Shown here piece after piece: positions 28,525-37,378 of a stretch of 64,000 bases of DNA; within the stretch, counting starts at the first letter, position 1; the number at the start of each line of letters is the position of its first letter. Both the position numbers and the translations under genes were made by a program. Origin of the DNA: an uncultured Bryobacterales bacterium. GTDB lineage: Bacteria; Acidobacteriota; Terriglobia; Bryobacterales; UBA6623. Location of the stretch: positions 3,856,062 through 3,920,061 of the forward strand of contig OX638379.1 of NCBI GenBank assembly GCA_951813605.1, written 5' to 3'. Under the pieces are notes generated by a model. The model ran no database searches. It worked only from the letters and a program-made list of their open reading frames with translations, and was not told where the DNA came from.

Positions 28525-29859
28525 TTACGTCAGAATCTCCGTGAGTTCGCCGGTACTGTCGACAAACGCCTCCGTGGGAACGCCGACACGATTGAGTATC
28601 GTTACGAACAGGTTCGATAGTGGGATCTCGTCATCGAACCGCAGGAAGCTTCCGTGCTTCATTCCCAATCCGCTGCCCCCCGCTAGCAGCAGCGGATAGT
28701 CCAGGTTGACGTGGGTCTGGCTATTGCTGCTGCCGTAAAGCAGAAGCGTCCGGTCAAGCAACGTCCCGTCTCCTTCCGGAGTCTCTTTCAGCCGTCGGAC
28801 GAAATACGCGAATTGCTCCGTAAGGAATCGATCCCACCGTCCGAGGGGCTCTGCGCCCTCGTCGTTCTTGCGCGCATCGTGCGCCAGCGTGTGCATGTTC
28901 TTCGCGAGCCCTAGCAATGGAGGGAACTTGCCGGCGATCGATGTCGCGCCGTTCATGTTTCCCAACTGGTACGTCGCGACACGAGTCGAATCCGTCTGGA
29001 ACGCGAGAAAGATCAAGTCGTACATTGTCTGGATCAACTCGCTAGGAGTGGTGTCGTCGGCATGCAGATGCAGTCCCGTCGCGTCCACACTGGGCTTGGG
29101 GACGGTGAGCCACTGCTGGGATCGATCGACTCTATGCTCGATCTGTCGCACGGATTCGAGATACTCGTCGAGCTTGGTCCGGTCATGCTTCCCTAGCCTG
29201 TTTCGCATGGACCTCGAGTGGTCGAGGACAAGGTCCAGCATGCTCCGCGAACTCTCCAAACTCTGCCGCTGGGCGACTAAAGACCTGGGATCGGCACCGA
29301 ATAGGCGGTCGAAAAGCAGCCTGGGCCTGTTCGCAGCCGGAACCGGTTGCCCCGTCCGGCTGAAGGAGAGCGTGCTCGAGCGCGTTGGCTCGCCCACGCC
29401 GCCGTCGCTAGAGAGCACGAGCGAGGAATAGCGCGTCTCGTCTCCGAAGTGCATGGCCGCCAATTGATCGATCGAGACGGTGTTCTCAAGGTGACCTTCT
29501 TTGAGTTCCGCCCCCGTCAGCCAAGTGTCTGCCGTGTCGTGACCTCCCATGTTGCGACCGTTCGGATGCGAGAGTCCGCCCAGCACGGTCACGTCGCCAC
29601 GGTGTTGGTCGAGAGCCGCCATGCTCTTGTTAAAGCGGAACTGCGGACCGGTCTCGTGCGGAAACCAATTCCACCGAGCCGCGTCGGTTCCGAGTTGGCG
29701 CTGCACAATGCCGTAAGGGAAATAGACCGCGCAAAACCGCATGGGCCCGTCAACAGGCATGGCGTCCGCAGCCATGCACTCCAAGAACGGAAGTGCGAGA
29801 GACACTCCGCTCCCCCGCAAGAATGCGCGACGGCTAAGATGCCACGATTTCCGAGACAC
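28525..29859 (-). CDS. DUF1552 family protein, Tat-exported
   Basis: A 444-residue protein starting at the ATG at 29859. The N terminus carries SRRAFLRGSG (residues 9-18) and a hydrophobic stretch, a clear Tat signal. DUF1552 is related in fold to DUF1501 and the alkaline-phosphatase superfamily; visible family segments are FCAVYFPYGIV (about residues 42-52), LGGLSHPNGRNMGGHDTADTW split across about 93-113, SVDQ-type SIDQLAAMHFG, and LLLYGSSNSQTHVN (about 379-392). It lies 12 bases after the DUF1592 cytochrome gene, a conserved pairing in planctomycetes and acidobacteria. The function is unknown; the setting suggests an envelope protein acting with the cytochrome-type partner. Confidence 0.92.
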   Translation of the reverse strand: MSRKSWHLSRRAFLRGSGVSLALPFLECMAADAMPVDGPMRFCAVYFPYGIVQRQLGTDAARWNWFPHETGPQFRFNKSMAALDQHRGDVTVLGGLSHPNGRNMGGHDTADTWLTGAELKEGHLENTVSIDQLAAMHFGDETRYSSLVLSSDGGVGEPTRSSTLSFSRTGQPVPAANRPRLLFDRLFGADPRSLVAQRQSLESSRSMLDLVLDHSRSMRNRLGKHDRTKLDEYLESVRQIEHRVDRSQQWLTVPKPSVDATGLHLHADDTTPSELIQTMYDLIFLAFQTDSTRVATYQLGNMNGATSIAGKFPPLLGLAKNMHTLAHDARKNDEGAEPLGRWDRFLTEQFAYFVRRLKETPEGDGTLLDRTLLLYGSSNSQTHVNLDYPLLLAGGSGLGMKHGSFLRFDDEIPLSNLFVTILNRVGVPTEAFVDSTGELTEILT

Positions 29860-29871
29860 GATTCCTTTCCT

Positions 29872-32277
29872 TTAGCGGCTCCGAAACGAGTCGCTCGTCA
29901 CGATGATTGCACAAAGCTCGCGCAATCGGAAGCCGGCACGCTCGAAACGGGAGGCGATGCTTTCCACGGCGAGCTCGTCGCTCCGCTCCAAGCTGCGTCC
30001 GAGTGCGTAGGCCAGCAGTTTCGAGGCCAGCGTGCGTGCGAAGCGACGGTCGTGCTGTTCCAGTAGATACCTGGAGAGAGCCTCGACTCCGTCCACCGTA
30101 TGACCGTCAGGCAGCGTGGCGGAGGCATCCACAGGGTGCCTCTCTTCCGTTTCCCCAAAGCGGCGCAGGACGGTCTCGCGCCTCAATCCGACGGCGTCGA
30201 ATTCCTCGAGTGCGATCCCCCAGGGATCGATTCCACGGTGGCAATGCGCGCAGGCCGCGCTGTCCTGATGCAGCTCGAGTTGCCGCTTAAGCGGCAGCAG
30301 GCCGGTGCTGGGATCCCCGGTGGCTAGATTCGGAACGGCGGGAGGAGGGGGGGCTGGCGGATCCCCTAGCAGAGCCTTGCGGATCCAGACACCGCGCTCG
30401 ACAGGATGCGAATCTTCCCCGGTCGAGTTCGAAACCAGTGTGCTCGCGTGAGTAAGCAGGCCCCCGGGACGCCCGAAGTCCCGCAGGGACACCCGCTCAA
30501 ACGCGCTGCCTTTCGGGCCTCGGATCCCGTAATGCCTCGCCATGCGCTGGTTGAGCACGGTGAAGTCTGACCGGAGAAAATTGAGTGCGCTCAGGTCCTC
30601 CCTCAGGACCGTCGCGAAGTACTGTTGCGTTTCCCTGCGCATATCCGCCTTCAAGGACGGGTCAAAGTCCGGGTAGTAGTTGGGATTGACGGCGACTCGG
30701 TCCAACCCGCCCAAATCGAGCCATTGATCGCTAAACTGCTCAACGAGCGCAGACGATTTCGGATCTCCCAGCATTCGCAGCGCTTCAGCTCGTAACGTGT
30801 GCTCATGGCCGAGCTGGCCGCGACCCGCAAGGGCCATCAGGCGCGCATCCGGCATGGTGCCCCAAAGGAAGTACGAGAGGCGCGAAGCGAGCTCGTGGTC
30901 GTTCAAACGCGTTCCATTCGCCCGGGAAGTCTCGATCCGATACAGGAAGTCGGGGGAGATCAGGACCATGGCGAGTGTTTCGCGTATTGCCTTTTCGAAA
31001 CTGTCGACCGTCGGACGGATCTTGCCGTAAAAGCGCAGCATTGGATTGACATCAGCTGCACGCAGCGGCCGGCGGTACGCCCTGCGCACGAACCTTCGCA
31101 AGACATCCCTGGCAACCCGCATCTCGTCCGGCTTCGAATCCGGGCGCCCGGGAACGATTCGAGTATGGTGTTCGGGAGGCCAGCTCGAATACGCCGGGGC
31201 CTCGAAGTCCAACGCTTCAACGACGATCGCAGGGAATCTGGTGTCGACAGGCCAGACCATTTTCTCCTCGGTCTTGCCGTCCACATCCAGCTTGACCTTC
31301 TCGCCAAGGGGAGCGGGCTGGCGGTCGGAATACGAATTGCGCACCCACACGAGCATGCCCGGGTACTTGCTCTGGGTGCGGCTCTGTATCGGGAACTCCT
31401 CGATGCGCCGCCGGAACTCGAAGGTCCGGCTGAGGCGGTTGGAGACATCCACTTCCGCGACGGTCTTGGAGGGTGTTTGGGTGTCCGCGCGGTAGCCCAA
31501 TGCGATATGCATCCTCGGATAGGGCGCGCCTTGCGGGATCTCGGCGCGTGCTCGCACGCGCAGCACGAATTCGCCCTCGTCGGGGAACTCCGGGACTCGA
31601 GCGACGAAAGTGCCGGTTCTGCCGAGGCGATTCGACCAGTTCACGGTCTTCAACTTGTCAGTGACCGTCTCTTCGGCGTGGTGCGCGAATACCGGCGGTG
31701 CCGGGCCCTCGACAATCGCTCGGCGCAGTCCTTTCCGGGCGGCGTTCAGGTAGTGCTCCATCTGGATCGCGGACATCCCCAACGCCGACCCGTTATTGGT
31801 GAATCCATCCCGGCTCACCTCGTCAGGGGGGAGATTCTTCACGTAGTCAATATGCAAGCCCAGCAGGTCCCTCATCGTGTTCTGGTACTCGACCCGATTC
31901 AGCCGTCGCATCACCACGACGCCAGACGCATCGCGACGGGCCTCGCCGGCCTCCCGAAATTCGTCCGCGAGCCACGCGAGCAGTGCTTCCCGATCTGCAG
32001 ATGCCAGCTGAGGGGCGTCGCGAGGGGGCATTGCGCCGCTGTTCAGAGCGTTGCGGACGTCATGCCATGTCTCGGCCGCCCGGCGGTCATTGACTATGTC
32101 TTTGGAGAGGTTGTCAAGCCGCAAGTTTGCGTTTTGCACCGCCGGCCCGTGACATGCAATGCAGTGCCGTTCAAGAATTGCCGACACGGACGGACCCCCC
32201 GTTGCTGCCTGCGACGGGCGTTCAGGAAGGAAGACTCCAACAAGCAAAGCGATCAAGTACCATTGCGACGCACGCAT
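29872..32277 (-). CDS. DUF1592 multi-domain cytochrome-type protein (DUF1587/1595/1592/1588/1585)
   Basis: An 801-residue exported protein from the ATG at 32277, with a signal peptide ending near SQAATG. An N-terminal cytochrome motif ILERHCIACHGPA (heme-type CIACH, about residues 34-46) is followed by the block typical of this family: DUF1587 (RLNRVEYQNTMRDLLGL, about 124-140), a beta-rich carbohydrate-binding-like insert (about 200-350), DUF1595 (LRRFVRRAYRRPL), DUF1592 (ISPDFLYRIE, ASRLSYFLWGTMPD), DUF1588 (RGVWIRKALLGDPPAPPPP) with a second heme-type site CAHCHRGIDPWG, and DUF1585 at the C terminus (LLAYALGRSLE, FRLRELCAIIVTSDSF). It is the upstream partner of DUF1552. These proteins are presumed redox partners in envelope metabolism; no reaction is known. 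Confidence 0.92.
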   Translation of the reverse strand: MRASQWYLIALLVGVFLPERPSQAATGGPSVSAILERHCIACHGPAVQNANLRLDNLSKDIVNDRRAAETWHDVRNALNSGAMPPRDAPQLASADREALLAWLADEFREAGEARRDASGVVVMRRLNRVEYQNTMRDLLGLHIDYVKNLPPDEVSRDGFTNNGSALGMSAIQMEHYLNAARKGLRRAIVEGPAPPVFAHHAEETVTDKLKTVNWSNRLGRTGTFVARVPEFPDEGEFVLRVRARAEIPQGAPYPRMHIALGYRADTQTPSKTVAEVDVSNRLSRTFEFRRRIEEFPIQSRTQSKYPGMLVWVRNSYSDRQPAPLGEKVKLDVDGKTEEKMVWPVDTRFPAIVVEALDFEAPAYSSWPPEHHTRIVPGRPDSKPDEMRVARDVLRRFVRRAYRRPLRAADVNPMLRFYGKIRPTVDSFEKAIRETLAMVLISPDFLYRIETSRANGTRLNDHELASRLSYFLWGTMPDARLMALAGRGQLGHEHTLRAEALRMLGDPKSSALVEQFSDQWLDLGGLDRVAVNPNYYPDFDPSLKADMRRETQQYFATVLREDLSALNFLRSDFTVLNQRMARHYGIRGPKGSAFERVSLRDFGRPGGLLTHASTLVSNSTGEDSHPVERGVWIRKALLGDPPAPPPPAVPNLATGDPSTGLLPLKRQLELHQDSAACAHCHRGIDPWGIALEEFDAVGLRRETVLRRFGETEERHPVDASATLPDGHTVDGVEALSRYLLEQHDRRFARTLASKLLAYALGRSLERSDELAVESIASRFERAGFRLRELCAIIVTSDSFRSR

Positions 32278-32441
32278 TGGGTAGGGTTGCTACTCGGCGC
32301 CAACGGAATCGGCCCGATGCACACTAAGTGTATCGGCATTGTCCAAGCGGGAGGGCTCGTATGGGCGGCGGGCGATTGGCCGCTCGGATCAAGACCGGGG
32401 TCCAGGTGCCAGGCGCGTCATCGGGCGGCGCGGCGAGCGAG

Positions 32442-34154
32442 CTAATTCGCTGGCCTGGTGCGCGGCCCGTTAAGCCTGGTCCCGATGAATGTGTAGCGAA
32501 CCCCCCACTCGTAGCTCGCAAGGAGGATCGCGGTGGAAACGACTAGCAGCAGCGAGAATTTGGCCAGCGCCGGGATGGGAAGGGGCTGCAAGAGCTTCTG
32601 CCCCGCGAGCACGAGCGGCAGGTGGGCAAGGTACAGCCAGTAAGAGGAATCGGAGAGGTACCGCACCCAAGGCCGTTCAGCGGATAGCAGTCGTCGGCAA
32701 AGCCCCACGGAGCCAAGAACCATGAGCCAGCAGAATAGCGCCTGCCCGACCGCGGCGAGCGTCCTCCGTGTTAACTCGTCGCCGGCAAGCTCATACCCCC
32801 AGGCGGTCATGGTCGAGACCGCGAACGCCGCGGGATACAGAGCCAAAGCGAGCGGCAGGAGCGCCCACCAGCCGGTCCCAAGCCGGTCGCCCGCGCTTGG
32901 AGTGACGAAGACCACCGCCCCGAAGGCGAAGAAGATTGCGTAGTATGCGAGCACATGCGGGATAGGCAGCAGTCCGGCCGAAGTGTCGGGACCGAATCCA
33001 GGAATGACGCTTCCCGAAAACATTGCGGACTGAGCCAGCCCTGTAAGAGGCACCAGCCAACACAGGGCTAGCGGGGATGCCACCAGCCACCACGGCACTT
33101 TCGGCTGCACACGTACGACAGAGAGAATGGCGCCTACGGCAGCGAGACCCGCGACCAGCCATACCAGAAGCCAGAGGAACCAGAGGTGGTGAAAGAACGG
33201 AACGTACATGAGTCCGGCCAAGACAGCCCGCACGATGAGATTTCGGGGCTGGCCCTGCGGGCGTTCCTCCGAACCGGTACGGACAGGCGAGCCTGGTTCG
33301 GCCCCTCCCGCGACCGACGCATGTGCATCCAGCATCTCGCCCACCCTCTCGCGGCCAGCGAGCACTTCGCCAAAATCGACCTGCACCGAAAATATCGAGG
33401 TGATAAAGCTGACGATCTCCTCGCCGTGGCTCATCGAATCCCGCGGCGTCTCTCCGTTTCCGTTCCGGGCCTCGGCGTCGGCGCCGGCATCTAGGAGCGC
33501 CCGGACGCATTCGGATCGCCCCAAGAAGGCAGCGGCGTGGAGATGCGTGTCGAGATGCTGCTCGCCGTATTTCGCGTTCGGGTCGGCACCGGAGCCAATG
33601 AGTTCGACCACCACCTCAGGGCGGTTGTGGAGGATTGCCCAAGCCATTGGCGTCTGGCGGAAGAACGGGTCCGGTTCATCCAGCGGCCAACCCACGTCCA
33701 AGAAGTTTCTGACCTGCTTGAGATCTCCCTGGCCCGCCGCTGCCCAGAGGTTCTGACTGCTTTCCGGGACTCCGTACGTCGGATTACCCGACACCCCCAG
33801 GATCACAGCTGCCCACACCGCAGGCACGATCGTGAGGCAGCCCACTCCCAATGGCACCAAGATCCGCTTTGCTCGGTGCTTCAGCAGCCCGCGGAGCCCG
33901 CGCTTTTGCCACAACATCGCGGCAAAGAAGCCGCCGAGAACGAAGAACAGTGGCATTCGAAAGCCATGAGTGAAAGCAACCAGGTCATCGAAGAACGGCG
34001 AAGTCCGGGAATCCGCAATCGGCCAGCCAGTACCGATGGCCTGGTAAGCCAGAGCGGCGTGCAACGCTATGCCCAGCAGCATGGCGAACGCCCTTAAAGC
34101 ATCAAGGTCATGTCGACGAGAATCCACGAATGCGAACCTCAGCCAGTCTCGCAT
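32442..34154 (-). CDS. acyltransferase-3 family membrane protein with inserted ankyrin repeats
   Basis: I use the ATG at 34154 (570 residues); the frame extends to a TTG at 34268, but that would overlap the upstream gene. The protein begins RRHDLDALRAFAMLLGIALH, the first helix of acyltransferase-3 (OpgC/OafA-like) proteins with the conserved Asp/Leu/Arg and a catalytic-type His at the end of the helix. RMPLFFVLGGFFAAML and a cytoplasmic RAKRILVPL loop follow. After the third helix, about residues 130-245, lies a soluble insert of ankyrin repeats: LWAAAGQGDLKQVRNFLDVG, TPMAWAILHNRPEVVVELIG, then HLHAAAFLGRSECVRALLDA. The remaining helices resume from about 290 (HHLWFLWLLVWL) to the end. It should transfer acyl groups to an envelope sugar; the ankyrin block probably binds a protein. 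It is the last gene of a TPR/ASPIC operon. Confidence 0.8.
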   Translation of the reverse strand: MRDWLRFAFVDSRRHDLDALRAFAMLLGIALHAALAYQAIGTGWPIADSRTSPFFDDLVAFTHGFRMPLFFVLGGFFAAMLWQKRGLRGLLKHRAKRILVPLGVGCLTIVPAVWAAVILGVSGNPTYGVPESSQNLWAAAGQGDLKQVRNFLDVGWPLDEPDPFFRQTPMAWAILHNRPEVVVELIGSGADPNAKYGEQHLDTHLHAAAFLGRSECVRALLDAGADAEARNGNGETPRDSMSHGEEIVSFITSIFSVQVDFGEVLAGRERVGEMLDAHASVAGGAEPGSPVRTGSEERPQGQPRNLIVRAVLAGLMYVPFFHHLWFLWLLVWLVAGLAAVGAILSVVRVQPKVPWWLVASPLALCWLVPLTGLAQSAMFSGSVIPGFGPDTSAGLLPIPHVLAYYAIFFAFGAVVFVTPSAGDRLGTGWWALLPLALALYPAAFAVSTMTAWGYELAGDELTRRTLAAVGQALFCWLMVLGSVGLCRRLLSAERPWVRYLSDSSYWLYLAHLPLVLAGQKLLQPLPIPALAKFSLLLVVSTAILLASYEWGVRYTFIGTRLNGPRTRPAN

Positions 34155-34221
34155 GTTGCCCGCCGCACTCAAGAGTCCGCCTGCCGGACGGGGACCTTCG
34201 AGCGAGCGAGTGACCTTTGCG

Positions 34222-34238
34222 CGCCCTAGTCTAGGGCG
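34222..34238. repeat. 17-bp perfect palindrome at the end of the ASPIC gene
   Basis: CGCCCTAG and CTAGGGCG flank a single T and include the TAG stop codon of the CRTAC1 gene (34231-34233). The one-base centre makes a protein site more likely than an RNA hairpin. It lies 68 bases before the acyltransferase ATG. Confidence 0.4.
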
Positions 34239-35913
34239 GTCGGGCAATCGGCTCTCGGACGCTGACAACCCGGTCGAGGTCGGTGACGTCGACGGTTTGT
34301 TCGATTCCGCTGGGCCAATTGATTTGGACCCTTAGGGGATCGGACGACCTGCCGAGTCCGAAGTGAACGGGAACGAGCGAAGCCGAGGCGTACCCGACAC
34401 TTGCACTGACTGTGGCGACTTGGTTCCGAGCCCTAACGCGAGCGCCGATCCCGTGAGCGTTGCTGGTCACGCCGGCGAGGCGAACGCCGAGCCAGCGGTT
34501 GCGATTCAGGGTCTCGTTTCGCCAAAGTTCCGCCGAGCCGCCAAGCACGGACACAACGATGTCGACCCGGCCGTCCCCGTCGAAATCCGCGAACGCGGCC
34601 CCTCTATGGGCGGCCGGGAGGAAGGCCGCGACGCTGTCCGACACATCTTCAAACGTTCCGCCGCCTGCGTTCCTAAAGACGGCGTTGGCCTGCTCGTAGG
34701 CGGCGTTCTCGAACTGCTCCGCCAAGTCGTTGACGTGCGAGGTCGCGACGAAGAGATCTCTTAGGCCGTCATTGTCCAGGTCGACGAGCGCGTTGGCCCA
34801 GCCGCTCCGCGACACGGTCAGGCGATGGAGGCCGCTCCGCGCGGTGGTGTCCTCGAACAATCCGCCACCAGCATTGCGGAACAGCGGGAAGGTCTGGCGG
34901 TTGAGCGCGGTGACGTGAATGTCTGGAAGCCCGTCGTTGTCGTAGTCCTCGAAATCGACGCCCATGCTCGATATGGGGCTGCCATCCGAGGCGAAGGCCA
35001 CTCCGGCCAGGAGGCCGGCTTCCTCGAACGTTCCGTCGCCCTGATTTCGGAACAGGAAATCCCCTTCTGTGTCGTTCGCCACGAAAGCGTCAGGCCAGCC
35101 GTCCAGATCGTAATCCTCGAACGCCACGCTCATGCCCTTGCCCACGTGCTGGGAGATTCCCGACGCTCGCGAGACATCCGCGAATGTCCCGTCGCCCAAG
35201 TTGCGGTAGAGGGTGTTCGGAAGGCCGTTGTAGTAGGTAGGGCTGCAGTAGATCCTGAGGCCTCGGTCGCGGTCCCCGCAGAATCGATCGTCCGCAGGGT
35301 CCCAATCCAGGTAATTCACCACGAAGAGGTCCAGCTGGCCATCCTTGTCGTAGTCGAACCATCCAGCCGCAACGGACCAATCTTGGCTCGCGATCCCGGC
35401 CTCGGATGTGACGTCTTCGAAGACCCCGGACCCGTCATTCCGGAACAGGATGTTAGCTCTCACGCCGGCGACGAACAGGTCACTATCGCCGTCATTGTCG
35501 TAATCGGCTGCTGCCACGCCCATCGAGTATCCGCGCCCTGCTACCCCGGAGCGCTCGGTGACATCGGAAAACCTGAAAGCCCCCTCGTTCCGGAAGAGGC
35601 GGTTCGAGTGTTGCTTCCCTTGCTTTTGGAGGGCGGCCGCATCCGCTCCGTTCGTGAAGTAGATGTCGATCAGACCGTCCGAATCGGCGTCGAAGGCAGC
35701 AACTCCGCCAGGAACCGCTTCGATCATCCGCTTCCCGGGTGTCGGAGGGCTTTCGAGGACGAAGTTCAAGCCCGCTTCCGCGGCGACGTCACGCAAGCGA
35801 ATCTGCCCTAAGGACATCGGCAGGACCAGCGAACCGCAGATCAGCCCCGCACCGACCTGCGCGATCGCCGCCACCAGCCGCCTGGCCTCGCCGCTACGGA
35901 GGGGTGATCTCAT
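34231..35913 (-). CDS. CRTAC1 family protein: FG-GAP/VCBS propeller with ASPIC/UnbV domain
   Basis: The ATG at 35913 (560 residues) overlaps the end of the upstream TPR gene by 20 bases; a further in-frame codon exists at 35949. A signal segment ends near MSLGQ (about residue 37). The body is a propeller of VCBS/FG-GAP repeats with many DxDxDG calcium loops: AFDADSDGLIDIYFTNG, DYDNDGDSDLFVAG, DYDKDGQLDLFVVNY, DYDLDGWPDAFVAN, DYDNDGLPDIHVTA and DFDGDGRVDIVVS. The C terminus (about 470-560) is the ASPIC/UnbV domain, with RNRWLGVRLAGVTSNAHGIG, VHFGLGRSSDPLRVQINWPS. This class is secreted and is often paired with TPR proteins, as here. No enzymatic role can be assigned. Confidence 0.92.
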   Translation of the reverse strand: MRSPLRSGEARRLVAAIAQVGAGLICGSLVLPMSLGQIRLRDVAAEAGLNFVLESPPTPGKRMIEAVPGGVAAFDADSDGLIDIYFTNGADAAALQKQGKQHSNRLFRNEGAFRFSDVTERSGVAGRGYSMGVAAADYDNDGDSDLFVAGVRANILFRNDGSGVFEDVTSEAGIASQDWSVAAGWFDYDKDGQLDLFVVNYLDWDPADDRFCGDRDRGLRIYCSPTYYNGLPNTLYRNLGDGTFADVSRASGISQHVGKGMSVAFEDYDLDGWPDAFVANDTEGDFLFRNQGDGTFEEAGLLAGVAFASDGSPISSMGVDFEDYDNDGLPDIHVTALNRQTFPLFRNAGGGLFEDTTARSGLHRLTVSRSGWANALVDLDNDGLRDLFVATSHVNDLAEQFENAAYEQANAVFRNAGGGTFEDVSDSVAAFLPAAHRGAAFADFDGDGRVDIVVSVLGGSAELWRNETLNRNRWLGVRLAGVTSNAHGIGARVRARNQVATVSASVGYASASLVPVHFGLGRSSDPLRVQINWPSGIEQTVDVTDLDRVVSVREPIARPP

Positions 35914-37378
35914 CCGCGATCGCCAGCGTTCTTCGGCCGGAAAGTGCAATCCGTCGGCGCTCGAGGGCGGCTCTGGCTTGCTCGGGCCGACCCGCCAGCT
36001 GGTACGCCCGGGAGAGTTGGAACAAGAGGCGTTCGTCCTCGCCGGCCCGCAAGGCCGCCTCCAAATGGGGAATCGCGTCTGCGCCGCGACCGGCGCTCAA
36101 GTAAGCCGTCGCCAGGGAAACGCGCATCCGGTCGGCGGCGGCATCCAGTCGAACCGCGGCCTCGAGGGCCGGTATCGCCTCGTCGTAACGGCCTAGTTCG
36201 AGCAGGGCGTCGCCCGAATAGAAGTGACCGGCGGCTGATCGGGGGCGCCGCCGTAGCAACTCTCGAGCCTCGCGGATCGATTCCTCGAACAGGCCGGCGG
36301 CGTTTAGAGAGCCCAGGAGCTTCCTTCGCAAGGCCGGGTCGGCGGGTTCCAGCTCAACGGCCTTCCTCCAAGCGTCCGCCGCATCGGACGCGCGGCCGCC
36401 CAATTCCTCGATGGAGGCCAGCAGCCGAAATGCGGCCGCGGACGGGGGCAGAGACAGGAGTTCCCGATGCGCCTCGCGGGCCTTCTCGCCCAAGGCGCGC
36501 GCCCGCCAGTATAAGAATTCCGGTGCGCTCTCGCTTTCCGAGGCGCTGAGGATCGCCTCTATTTCTCCGGCCTCGAACCAGCATTCGAGCTTGCGATTCT
36601 CGCAAGGGCCTTTGTGCGGCATCTTCGCCAGCTCGGCGTCGGCCCAGTCGGCCCGACCAACTTCCCGGTATATTTCGGCCACCGCAACGTGCGCCCCGGG
36701 AGCCCCGGGGTCGGCTGCGAGCGCGAGTCGGTAATGTCGAAAAGCCGCCCTGTAGCGCCCTCGGGCCTGAGCGGAATGAGCCAATAGCAACTGGTGATAG
36801 GACGAGCCAGGGGCCTTGCGTTCCAGGGTTTCCGCCGAAGACCGGGACATCTCGGTATAGCTCAGCCCCAGCCCCAGCCAAGCCTTGGGATTCGAGCGCT
36901 CGATCCCGACCAGTGCAAGGAACTCGGTAGCGGCGCTCGCCGGTCGGCCGCTCCGAAGCAAGGCGTCAGCCAGTTCCAGCCTGGCGGTGCGGTTCGCTGG
37001 GTCCAGCTCGACGGCTCGTCGCAGAGCCTGGACCGCCTTGGCGGGCCGGTCGAGCTTCTGTTGCGCCACGCCGACGAGAAGCCATGCGGGCCCGTGATCG
37101 GGATGCGACTCGAGAAATCGATGGAACTGCTGGAGGGCAGCTTCGAACTTGCCCGAAGAATACTGGGCCAGCGCGAGGTTCAGCGCCAGTCCCGGCTCGT
37201 CAGGGAAATGTCGCACCAGATCGAGGTAGATTCGTTCCGCCGTCTCGAACTGACGGCTCTTCATGGCGGCGCTGGCCTCGCGGGCCATGGCTCTCGGATC
37301 CGTGCCCTGGCCGCTCGCGAGGAGCGATCCGACAGCGAACGCTAATGCGAGCCTGAGGGTTTGCCGGCATTGCGACAT
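35894..37378 (-). CDS. secreted tetratricopeptide repeat protein
   Basis: A 494-residue protein from the ATG at 37378 with a signal peptide ending near LLASGQ (about residue 23). It consists almost entirely of TPR helix pairs: about residues 30-175 (PGLALNLALAQYSSGKFEAA and GPAWLLVGVAQQKLDRPAKA are clear repeats), a less regular middle, and about 310-485 (AAGHFYSGDALLELGRYDEA, LLFQLSRAYQLAGRPEQAR). A Cys pair flanking residues of about 253-262 may form a disulfide. TPR proteins scaffold protein-protein contacts. The end of the gene overlaps the CRTAC1 start by 20 bases, so the two are probably translationally coupled and work together. It is the first gene of the operon. Confidence 0.88.
   Translation of the reverse strand: MSQCRQTLRLALAFAVGSLLASGQGTDPRAMAREASAAMKSRQFETAERIYLDLVRHFPDEPGLALNLALAQYSSGKFEAALQQFHRFLESHPDHGPAWLLVGVAQQKLDRPAKAVQALRRAVELDPANRTARLELADALLRSGRPASAATEFLALVGIERSNPKAWLGLGLSYTEMSRSSAETLERKAPGSSYHQLLLAHSAQARGRYRAAFRHYRLALAADPGAPGAHVAVAEIYREVGRADWADAELAKMPHKGPCENRKLECWFEAGEIEAILSASESESAPEFLYWRARALGEKAREAHRELLSLPPSAAAFRLLASIEELGGRASDAADAWRKAVELEPADPALRRKLLGSLNAAGLFEESIREARELLRRRPRSAAGHFYSGDALLELGRYDEAIPALEAAVRLDAAADRMRVSLATAYLSAGRGADAIPHLEAALRAGEDERLLFQLSRAYQLAGRPEQARAALERRRIALSGRRTLAIADEITPP

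Noticed and set aside
30799..32445. Open frame of 548 codons on the plus strand
   Set aside because: Antisense to the DUF1592 cytochrome-type gene, whose motifs are unambiguous; no ribosome binding site or domain.
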